64,000 bases of DNA from assembly GCA_946535985.1 (NCBI GenBank), contig CAMNDY010000001.1:1-64000 (forward strand), given 5' to 3'. Position numbers and translations under genes: made by a program. The notes under the pieces are model-generated. The model saw only the letters and a program-made list of their open reading frames with translations, did not search any database and was not told where the DNA came from. Origin of the DNA: an uncultured Treponema sp. Lineage in GTDB: Bacteria; Spirochaetota; Spirochaetia; Treponematales; Treponemataceae. Position 1 is the stretch's first letter; every line of letters starts with the position of its first letter. Positions 56,306 to 64,000 of the stretch are shown piece by piece.

Positions 56306-58858
56306 TTACTTCACAACAATATTCACTAACTTATTAGGAACGACAATTGTTTTAACAACCTCATGTCCATCTGTAAACTTCTTTACGCCGTCAAGGGTAA
56401 AGGCTTTTGATTTAAGTTCTTCCTGGTCGGTGTTAGGGGCTGCCATAAACTTGTCGCGGAGCTTACCGTTTACCATAACTACAATCTGAACTTCATCGTC
56501 CTTTGCAAAGTCGGCGTTTACTGTCGGCCATGGTTCGTAAGCGATTGTCTTCTTGTTGCCAAGCTTCTGCCAGAGCTCTTCGCCAAGGTGTGGTGCGTAA
56601 GGGCTGAGTACCTTTACAAAGTCTGCCCACATGCTCTTTGGAACTTCAGGCAGCTTGCTTACTTCGTTGATGAAAATCATCATCTGGCTTATAGCAGTGT
56701 TGAAGTTTAATGTTGCTGTATCATCAGTTACCTTTTTGATTGTCTGAGCAAATGTTTTGCGTGCAGAAATCAAAGCTTTGTTGTCGAGTTTTCCTGTAAT
56801 ATCAATGTCGCTCATTGGCTTTTCGCTTACAGCCCAAACCTTTTCCAAAAAGCGGTGAATACCAACAATTCCCTGGGTTGACCAAGGCTTAGACATTGTA
56901 AGTGGTCCCATGAACATTTCGTACATGCGCACAGAGTCTGCACCGTAGGCTTTAATTTCATCATCAGGGTTTACAACGTTTTTCAAAGACTTAGACATCT
57001 TTGCAACAATCTGCTCAAGCTCTTCTCCTGTGGCTTTTTCGTAGTATTTACCGTCTTCGCGCTGTTCAACTTCATCAACAGGAACAAGAGTCTTGTTTTT
57101 GCGCTGGAAAGCAAAAGAAGTAATCATACCCTGGTTGATAAGGCGCTGGAAAGGTTCTTTTGTGCTTACAACACCAATATCATAAAGAACCTTGTGCCAG
57201 AAGCGGGCGTAGAGAAGGTGGAGTACTGCGTGTTCAGCACCACCAATGTAAAGGTCTACTGGCATCCAGTACTTTTCTTTTTCAGGAGCACAGAACTGTT
57301 TGTCATTGTGAGGATCCAGATAGCGGAGGTAATACCAACAGCTTCCGCCCCACTGAGGCATTGTATTTGTTTCGCGTTTAGCAGCCCCTCCACACTTAGG
57401 ACACTTGCAGTTTACCCAGGAATCAATTGCAGCAAGTGGAGACTCACCGGTTCCTGTCGGCTGGTAAGATTTTACATCCGGCAGGGTAAGAGGGAGTTCT
57501 TCTTCCGGTACAGGCACTGTACCACAAGTTGGACAGTGTACTAAAGGAATTGGTTCTCCCCAGTAACGCTGACGGCTGTAAATCCAGTCGCGGAGTTTAT
57601 AGTTGATTGCTTTTTTACCAACTCCTTTTTCTGCAAGCCATTCAAGCATTTTGTTGATGGCATCCTGCTTGTTTAAACCGTCAAGGAATTCAGAATTAAC
57701 GTGGATTCCGTCTTCTGTCCAGGCCTGAGTCTGAACATCAACTTCGCTCTTCAAAACTTCAATAATCGGCAGGTTGAATTTCTTTGCAAATTCCCAGTCG
57801 CGGTCATCGTGGGCAGGTACAGCCATAATTGCACCTGTTCCGTAAGAAATCAAAACGTAATCTGCAATCCAGATTGGAATGAGTTTTCCGTTTACAGGGT
57901 TTATTGCATAGCTTCCACTGAATACACCGGTTTTATCTTTTGCAAGGTCTGTACGTTCAAGATCAGACTTTTTTGCAGCCTCTTCCTGATATTTCTTTAC
58001 GGCCTCTGCCTGCTCAGGAGTTGTGATTTCCGGGATAATTTTGTGTTCTGGAGAAACAACCATGTAAGTTGCACCAAACAAAGTATCACAACGTGTTGTA
58101 TAAACTGTGAGTTTGTTGTCTGTAGGCTTTCCGTCCTTGTCAGCAACAGTGAAAACAACTTCGGCACCTGTAGATTTTCCAATCCAGTTATGCTGCATTG
58201 CTTTTACGCTTTCAGGCCAGTCAAGCTCATCAAGGTCGTTATCCAGGCGGTCTGCATATTCTGTAATTTTCAAAATCCACTGGCGGATTGTTTTGTGAGT
58301 AACTTCTGCACCACAGCGGTCACACTTTCCGTCTTTAACTTCCTCGTTTGCAAGACCAGTCATACAAGAAGGACACCAGTTGATTGGAGTCTGTGCTTCG
58401 TAGGCCAGCCCCTTTTTGTAGAGCTGCAGGAAAATCCACTGGGTCCATTTGTAATAATCCGGTTCGCAGGTCGAAACGCAGCGGTCCCAGTCATAAGAGA
58501 AGCCCAGAGACTTAATCTGCTGGGTAAAATGTTCAATATTTGCGTTAGTTGTTGTTTTTGGGTGTGTACCTGTCTTAATTGCATAGTTTTCTGCAGGAAG
58601 ACCAAAGGCATCATAGCCCATAGGGTGAAGAACGTTATATCCGTTCATACGTAGGTAGCGGCAGTAAATATCTGTTGCAGTATAACCTTCGGGATGTCCA
58701 ACATGAAGGCCTGCAGCACTTGGATAAGGGAACATGTCCAATACATACATGCGTTTTTCGGCCGGAAAAGATTCATCCTCGGTTACCTTAAAAGTTTTGT
58801 TTTCGTCCCAATACTTCTGCCATTTTGGTTCGATTTGTTCAAATGGATACTTACTCAT
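56306..58858 (-). CDS. leuS: Leucyl-tRNA synthetase
   Basis: [23 protein letters not shown]...[16 protein letters not shown]. Confidence 0.98.
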   Translation of the reverse strand: MSKYPFEQIEPKWQKYWDENKTFKVTEDESFPAEKRMYVLDMFPYPSAAGLHVGHPEGYTATDIYCRYLRMNGYNVLHPMGYDAFGLPAENYAIKTGTHPKTTTNANIEHFTQQIKSLGFSYDWDRCVSTCEPDYYKWTQWIFLQLYKKGLAYEAQTPINWCPSCMTGLANEEVKDGKCDRCGAEVTHKTIRQWILKITEYADRLDNDLDELDWPESVKAMQHNWIGKSTGAEVVFTVADKDGKPTDNKLTVYTTRCDTLFGATYMVVSPEHKIIPEITTPEQAEAVKKYQEEAAKKSDLERTDLAKDKTGVFSGSYAINPVNGKLIPIWIADYVLISYGTGAIMAVPAHDDRDWEFAKKFNLPIIEVLKSEVDVQTQAWTEDGIHVNSEFLDGLNKQDAINKMLEWLAEKGVGKKAINYKLRDWIYSRQRYWGEPIPLVHCPTCGTVPVPEEELPLTLPDVKSYQPTGTGESPLAAIDSWVNCKCPKCGGAAKRETNTMPQWGGSCWYYLRYLDPHNDKQFCAPEKEKYWMPVDLYIGGAEHAVLHLLYARFWHKVLYDIGVVSTKEPFQRLINQGMITSFAFQRKNKTLVPVDEVEQREDGKYYEKATGEELEQIVAKMSKSLKNVVNPDDEIKAYGADSVRMYEMFMGPLTMSKPWSTQGIVGIHRFLEKVWAVSEKPMSDIDITGKLDNKALISARKTFAQTIKKVTDDTATLNFNTAISQMMIFINEVSKLPEVPKSMWADFVKVLSPYAPHLGEELWQKLGNKKTIAYEPWPTVNADFAKDDEVQIVVMVNGKLRDKFMAAPNTDQEELKSKAFTLDGVKKFTDGHEVVKTIVVPNKLVNIVVK

Positions 58859-58931
58859 TTTGCTACCTCATATTAAAAAATATTAAAATATTATAGTAGA
58901 AAAAAGTTTCTTATGGAAGTATTATGCTAAT

Positions 58932-59414
58932 ATGAAAAAGACAAACGCAATGAGAATCCTTGACGGATTAAATATAAACTACGAAGCTCAGGAATACGAA
59001 GACGACGGCGAACACGAGCTTGCCAAGGGTGCTGCCTTAAGAATGAGCGAAAAACTTGGCGTTGCACCCGAAACAGTTTTTAAAACAATAGTCATGCGAA
59101 CAGAAACAAAAGAAATCTGCGTCTTCTGCCAGTGTGCTACAGATGAAATAAATTTAAAAAAAGCTCGTCAGGCTGCCGGCTGCAAAGAAATCAATCCAGT
59201 ACGGCCGGAAGAACTTTTAGCCCTTACTGGATATGTTCGTGGTGGCTGTACTCCAATCGGGATGAAGAAAAAGTTCCGCACCTTTATTGATGAGCAGATT
59301 ATCCTTCATGAAAAAGTCTGCATCAGTGGAGGTCAACGCGGGGTTCAGATTAAAATTGCCCCGGATGATTTAATAAAAGCTACCGAAGCCACAGTTTGTG
59401 ATTTGTGTCTGTAA
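58932..59414 (+). CDS. ybaK: Cys-tRNA(Pro)/Cys-tRNA(Cys) deacylase YbaK/EbsC family
   Basis: VFKTIVMRTETKEICVFCQ...GYVRGGCTPIGMKKKFRTFID...SGGQRGVQIKI. Confidence 0.92.
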   Translation: MKKTNAMRILDGLNINYEAQEYEDDGEHELAKGAALRMSEKLGVAPETVFKTIVMRTETKEICVFCQCATDEINLKKARQAAGCKEINPVRPEELLALTGYVRGGCTPIGMKKKFRTFIDEQIILHEKVCISGGQRGVQIKIAPDDLIKATEATVCDLCL

Positions 59415-59437
59415 AATACTTGTGTTATAATTGAGGC

Positions 59438-62400
59438 ATGAAGAACAGCTATAAAGAAGTAAAAGGATTTTTTACAGAGTTAGAGTATGCCTCGCTGCAG
59501 GAAAACGAGCTTTACTATAAGATTGAAAACTTCGATTGCATGGATGATTTTTTCATGACAATTACAAGCTCATCCGATATCTGGAATTTCTGCTGGGCAC
59601 AAGGTGGACTTACTGCCGGACGCATAGACAGTAATCATGCAATTTTCCCTTATTACACTGCAGATAAAGTTAGTGATGACAAATCTTATACAGGCCCCTA
59701 TACTGCAATTTTAGTGCATAAAGATTCTTCTGGTTTTGAACCGACACTTTGGGAACCTTTTGCCTCCATGTATTCAAGTCCTGCAATCCGTCTGCAGGTA
59801 GAAAAAGGTATAAGAAGAAATATTTATAAAAACACAAGTGGAACCGAAGTCTGGTTTGAAGAAATCAATTATGATTTAGGACTGATTTTCAGATATGCCT
59901 GGACTTCTTCTGCAAGATTCGGACTGGTACGAAAAGTTCAGATTATTAACATCAGTTATGAAGCTGTAAAAGTTGAGGTTCTTGATGGCTGCCGTAATAT
60001 TCTTCCTGCCTGTGTAACTTCCGATTTTCAAAATAACAACAGCGTTCTTCTAGATGCCTATAAAAAAACAGATTTAGACAAAGTATCAAAGCTTGCTCTT
60101 TTTGCAGTTTCGTCAATAGTTACCGATAAAGCCGAACCAAGCGAAGGACTTTTTGCAAATACCTGCTGGTTCAACTGTAAAGATGATCTGCTCATAAGTC
60201 CGGATGCTGCTGAACAATTTGCATGCACAGGAAGGGTAGAGCCTTTAGACCTTGTAAAAGGAAAACGCCCTGGCGCTTATGTACTGCGTTCCCTTGAATT
60301 AAAAGATCCATATAGTCCTGCAATATGGTATCAGGTTTTTGATACAGGTCTTGATATTGCAAGAATCACAGAACTCAAGAAACTGCTTTCTAATAGAAGC
60401 GGAATAACTCAGATGCTGGAAGCCGATATAAAGCTGGGTAAAAAGCTGATGAAAGAATATATTGCTCAGGCCGATGGTGAAGAAAAAACAGCAGAAACAA
60501 TGACTTGTGTGCATCATTCGCAAAATGTAATGTTCAATATTATGCGGGGCGGATTTTTTGCAAATAATGGAAAAATTGGTCTTGCAGATTTTGAAAAGTT
60601 TATTAGTCAGCGAAACAAAGCTCAGTTGCCTAAATTTAAAAAAATCCTTACAGCATTAAAAGCTGGTGCAGACAAAGAAGGACTTATTTCTTATAAAGAT
60701 TTTGAAGGCGCTGTTCTGGCTAAAAAAAATCCCCAGCTGACAAGACTTTTTTATGAGTATATGCCGCTTACCTTTAGCCGAAGACACGGAGACCCAAGTC
60801 GTCCCTGGAATAAATTCAGCATTAATCTTAGAGACGGTGACAATAATCCAATTTTGAATTACGAAGGAAACTGGCGTGATATTTTCCAGAACTGGGAAGC
60901 CCTTGCCTGGTCTTATCCGAATTATATAAAAAATATGACTTTAAAGTTTTTGAATGCAATGACTATTGAAGGCTTTAATCCTTACAGAATCTCGCGCGAA
61001 GGAATAGACTGGGAAATTCCAGATCCTGATAATCCCTGGGCCCAGATTGGATTTTGGGGAGACCATCAGGTAATCTATCTGCAAAAGCTTTTAGAGTTGT
61101 ATGCAAAGCTTGATAGGCAGGGTTTGATTGATGAACTTTGCGAGGAAGTTTTTGCAAGTTCAAACGTTCCTTATCGTATAAAATCATATGTCGATATTCT
61201 CGAAAATCCAAGAAGCACAATTTTATTTGACCGCCAGCTTAGTGACAGCCTTAAAGCAAATGCTGCAAAAAATGGTTCAGATGAAAAGCTTGTAAAATCA
61301 GGCGAAGAGGTTGCTCTTGTTAATCTTACAACAAAGCTTTTACAGATTATAATTGCCAAAATGTCTAACTTTATTCCGGGGGGAGGAATCTGGCTTAATA
61401 CTCAGCGTCCCGAATGGAATGATGCAAACAATGCACTTGCAGGCTATGGACTTTCGATGGTAACGCTTTATTATTTGTATCGTTTTGTAAAATTTACAAA
61501 GGAGCTTTTAACGCAGTCGACCACAAAGGCATTTAAAATTCCAAAGGCTGTTGCAAAATGTTTTAAAGAACTTGGAGGACTCTTTATTAAAGTAGAGCCA
61601 AAAGATGCTGCTACAAATGCTTGTGCGAGAAAAGACTTTGCAGATTGTGCAGGTAAGGCTTTTGAAAAAGAACGCAAGTCCTTATACAAAAATGATTATG
61701 GAAGCCCGGATGAATATGCGGATTTTCCTAGAACTGAGATTGTAAAGGCTCTTGAAGCAATCTTAAATCACATAAGTTATACAATTAAACTCAACCGCAG
61801 AAAAGACGGCCTTTATCATGCCTATAACACGCTGAAAATTTCAGGCGATAAAATGCAGATTGAATATCTTCAGGAAATGCTTGAAGGTCAGGTTGCAGTT
61901 TTATCTGCAGGCATTCTTTCGCCGCAGCAGGCCCTTGATGTTATTAATGCATTAAAGAAAAGCCGCATGTACGAAGAGAGACAAAAATCTTATATGCTTT
62001 ATCCGAATAAAGAGCTTCTGCCTTTTGAGAAAAAGAACTGTATTTCAAAGGCTGCAATGAAAGATGTTCTGCCAAAGCTTGAAGGCCTTTTGGAACGCAC
62101 AGGAAATAAAATTCTTAAAAAGGACTCCAAGGGCATTTATCACTTTAACGGCGAGTTCAGGAATGTTGAATTTCTTCGAAACTTTTGCGCAGATCTGGCT
62201 TCTAAAAAAGAGCTTGCCCTGCTTGAAGAGCTTTATGAAAAAACCTTTAATCACCAGAGCTTTACAGGCCGCAGTGGTACCTTCTATGCATACGAAGGCC
62301 TTGGAAGTATTTACTGGCACATGGTTTCTAAGCTTATGCTCGCAGTTCAGGAAAATCTTTTTGCGGCAATTAATAGCGGTGCCGATGAAGAGATTGTTAC

Positions 62401-62827
62401 TGGGCTTACAACGGCCTATTATGATGTAAGAGCCGGAATTGGTTTTAATAAAAGTCCTGAACTTTACGGGGCCTTTCCTGCTGACCCATATTCTCATACT
62501 CCGGAAGGTCAGGGTGCAAAACAACCTGGAATGACCGGGCAGGTAAAAGAAGAAATCCTTACAAGATGGGGTGAGCTTGGTGTAAATATCAAGGATGGTT
62601 GTGCAGTGTTTGAACCAAAGATTTTGAAGGCTGAGGAATATTCTTCAAGCGGTATTCTGCGCTTTACCTGGTGCGGCACAAAGGTTGTGTATAAGCGTGG
62701 TAAAAAACAGCATATCGTAATTAACGGTAAAGTTGTTCGCGACGGAAATTCTCTCACTGCTGGGGAAAGTGCCGACTTGTTTGCACGCAATGGTAAAATC
62801 ACAGAAATTGTAGTAGAAGTAATTTAA
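59438..62827 (+). CDS. Large (alpha/alpha)6-barrel-like protein, possibly glycoside hydrolase/phosphorylase related
   Basis: 1129 aa; FCWAQGGLTAGRIDSNHAIFPYYTADKV and WEIPDPDNPWAQIGFWGDHQVIYLQKLLELY. Confidence 0.6.
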   Translation: MKNSYKEVKGFFTELEYASLQENELYYKIENFDCMDDFFMTITSSSDIWNFCWAQGGLTAGRIDSNHAIFPYYTADKVSDDKSYTGPYTAILVHKDSSGFEPTLWEPFASMYSSPAIRLQVEKGIRRNIYKNTSGTEVWFEEINYDLGLIFRYAWTSSARFGLVRKVQIINISYEAVKVEVLDGCRNILPACVTSDFQNNNSVLLDAYKKTDLDKVSKLALFAVSSIVTDKAEPSEGLFANTCWFNCKDDLLISPDAAEQFACTGRVEPLDLVKGKRPGAYVLRSLELKDPYSPAIWYQVFDTGLDIARITELKKLLSNRSGITQMLEADIKLGKKLMKEYIAQADGEEKTAETMTCVHHSQNVMFNIMRGGFFANNGKIGLADFEKFISQRNKAQLPKFKKILTALKAGADKEGLISYKDFEGAVLAKKNPQLTRLFYEYMPLTFSRRHGDPSRPWNKFSINLRDGDNNPILNYEGNWRDIFQNWEALAWSYPNYIKNMTLKFLNAMTIEGFNPYRISREGIDWEIPDPDNPWAQIGFWGDHQVIYLQKLLELYAKLDRQGLIDELCEEVFASSNVPYRIKSYVDILENPRSTILFDRQLSDSLKANAAKNGSDEKLVKSGEEVALVNLTTKLLQIIIAKMSNFIPGGGIWLNTQRPEWNDANNALAGYGLSMVTLYYLYRFVKFTKELLTQSTTKAFKIPKAVAKCFKELGGLFIKVEPKDAATNACARKDFADCAGKAFEKERKSLYKNDYGSPDEYADFPRTEIVKALEAILNHISYTIKLNRRKDGLYHAYNTLKISGDKMQIEYLQEMLEGQVAVLSAGILSPQQALDVINALKKSRMYEERQKSYMLYPNKELLPFEKKNCISKAAMKDVLPKLEGLLERTGNKILKKDSKGIYHFNGEFRNVEFLRNFCADLASKKELALLEELYEKTFNHQSFTGRSGTFYAYEGLGSIYWHMVSKLMLAVQENLFAAINSGADEEIVTGLTTAYYDVRAGIGFNKSPELYGAFPADPYSHTPEGQGAKQPGMTGQVKEEILTRWGELGVNIKDGCAVFEPKILKAEEYSSSGILRFTWCGTKVVYKRGKKQHIVINGKVVRDGNSLTAGESADLFARNGKITEIVVEVI

Positions 62828-62833
62828 AATTTT

Positions 62834-63586
62834 ATGGAAGAGATAGATACTTTATTAAACGGAAACAAAATTATGCAGGACACGAAGGGCTTTATGTTTG
62901 GAATAGATGCCGTTCTTCTTGCGCATTTTGCTTTAGGTCAGATTAAAAAAAATGACAGGGTAATAGATTTGTGTACGGGCACAGGTGTTGTTCCTTTGCT
63001 GCAGGAAAAAGCTGTTTCTTCTACTGTTACCTTTACCGGTCTTGAGCTTCAACAAAAATATGCCGACCTTGCGCATAAGAGCGTAGAACTAAATGGACTT
63101 ACAGAAAAAATAAAAATCCTTCAGGGTGATGTTAAAAATGTGGAGCAGCTTTTTGATAAACATAGCTTTAATATAATTACCTGTAATCCGCCATATATGC
63201 TTGCTGAGCAGGGAATGACAAATCCCAATGATGAAAAGGCAATAGCAAGACATGAAATTTGCTGTACTCTTGCTGATGTTTGTAATGCGGCAGATTTTCT
63301 TTTACATACCCACGGAAGCTTTTTTATGATTCACAAGGCCGCCCGCCTGCCCGAAATTTTTGCCTGCCTTTTAGAGCATAAAATGGAGCCAAAACGTTTG
63401 CAGCTTATCCATCCCTTTGAAGGGGAAGATGCAAATCTGGTTCTTGTTGAAGCCCGAAAAAATGCAAGTAAGGGATTAACTGTCTGCCCGCCGATTATTG
63501 TAAGGCAGAGCCAGGGGCCGCAGAAAAATGAATACACTGCTCAAGTGCAGGCAATTTATAAAAGAATGTCAGAAGCAAGAATGTAA
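62834..63586 (+). CDS. SAM-dependent methyltransferase (TrmN6-like)
   Basis: VIDLCTGTGVVPLLQ...FNIITCNPPYML. Confidence 0.85.
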   Translation: MEEIDTLLNGNKIMQDTKGFMFGIDAVLLAHFALGQIKKNDRVIDLCTGTGVVPLLQEKAVSSTVTFTGLELQQKYADLAHKSVELNGLTEKIKILQGDVKNVEQLFDKHSFNIITCNPPYMLAEQGMTNPNDEKAIARHEICCTLADVCNAADFLLHTHGSFFMIHKAARLPEIFACLLEHKMEPKRLQLIHPFEGEDANLVLVEARKNASKGLTVCPPIIVRQSQGPQKNEYTAQVQAIYKRMSEARM

Positions 63587-64000
63587 CTGTAAGAAACTCC
63601 GTCTTCTTCTGTGACTATATATTTTCCGATTATTGTAATTTCCTGGTCCTGCTTTGGATAATCCTGTGGCCATTTGTGATTGCCTGTCCATACAAAATCA
63701 ATTCCTTCCTGACAGCACATTGTTACATCATTTATGATTACCGAAAAATATGGAAGCCCTTCCGGCGTAAGTTCATTTGTTGACGCCTGGAACTTTCCTT
63801 TGATTTTAAAAACTTTATTTTCATAAGTTGGCGTATCTATAAGCATTTGAAAAAAGAAAGACGAAATCATTGTAAAATTCATTCTTGAAAGATCGTAATC
63901 TACCTTTGTTTTGGGACTTGCCGCGGGAAGTGGGGCGGTTAAAAGAAGGAGTATGAGAAGGCCCTTCGACAGGCTCAGGGACCGCAGTGAACTTAGCTTT
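63556..64000 (-). CDS. Hypothetical secreted protein, 5' end truncated by window edge
   Basis: Frame stays open past the listed Met at 63882: ...KLSSLRSLSLSKGLLILLLLTAPLPAASPKTKVDYDLSRMNFTM; hydrophobic signal-like segment. Confidence 0.6.
   Translation of the reverse strand, partial: KLSSLRSLSLSKGLLILLLLTAPLPAASPKTKVDYDLSRMNFTMISSFFFQMLIDTPTYENKVFKIKGKFQASTNELTPEGLPYFSVIINDVTMCCQEGIDFVWTGNHKWPQDYPKQDQEITIIGKYIVTEEDGVSYSYILASDILL
63962..63985. repeat. CCCTTCGACAGGCTCAGGGACCGC repeat (VPEPVEG family)
   Basis: Near-identical to 10162-10185 and 16431-16454. Confidence 0.95.

Noticed and set aside
57701-58654. 317-aa plus-strand ORF
   Set aside because: Lies entirely antisense to leuS, cysteine/phenylalanine-rich composition typical of a reverse frame.
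1-64000. CRISPR array or cas genes
   Set aside because: No regularly spaced direct repeats with unique spacers and no Cas-like ORFs were recognised.
1-64000. IS elements or prophage
   Set aside because: No transposase, integrase or phage structural proteins recognised in the ORF track.

Overview
The window looks like a Treponema-like spirochete chromosome segment (inferred from gene content only; no taxonomic search was run). It holds about 50 protein-coding genes, one tRNA-Ala(UGC), housekeeping genes (gpmI, apt, asnA, leuS, grpE-dnaK-dnaJ, cheR-cheB), two divergently transcribed toxin-antitoxin-like modules and several dispersed repeat families. The main candidate system is a 9-gene operon-like cluster at ~32.0-47.4 kb. 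It encodes small membrane proteins, a VWA protein, a Tubulin_2/FtsZ-like protein, a second tubulin-like protein with an apparently degenerate GTP loop, a short Hsp70, two paralogous membrane proteins that share a possible HPD-less J-like domain (one with a formylglycine-generating-enzyme-type domain, one with TM2) and a lipoprotein. It sits directly upstream of grpE-dnaK-dnaJ. It resembles the VWA-associated FtsZ-like membrane-remodelling systems predicted by Makarova and Koonin, but with an Hsp70/J-like/SUMF composition. Non-coding highlights: a ~307-bp imperfect palindrome next to a DnaA-box cluster (20.2-20.8 kb), a near-perfect 103-nt hairpin (29.7 kb), a minus-strand small-RNA candidate with its own promoter and terminator (2.67-2.84 kb), an intrinsic terminator inside a signal-peptide coding region (30.9 kb), and a ~24-bp repeat (CCCTTCGACAGGCTCAGGGACCAC) that is open in five of six frames and has inserted in frame into several proteins.
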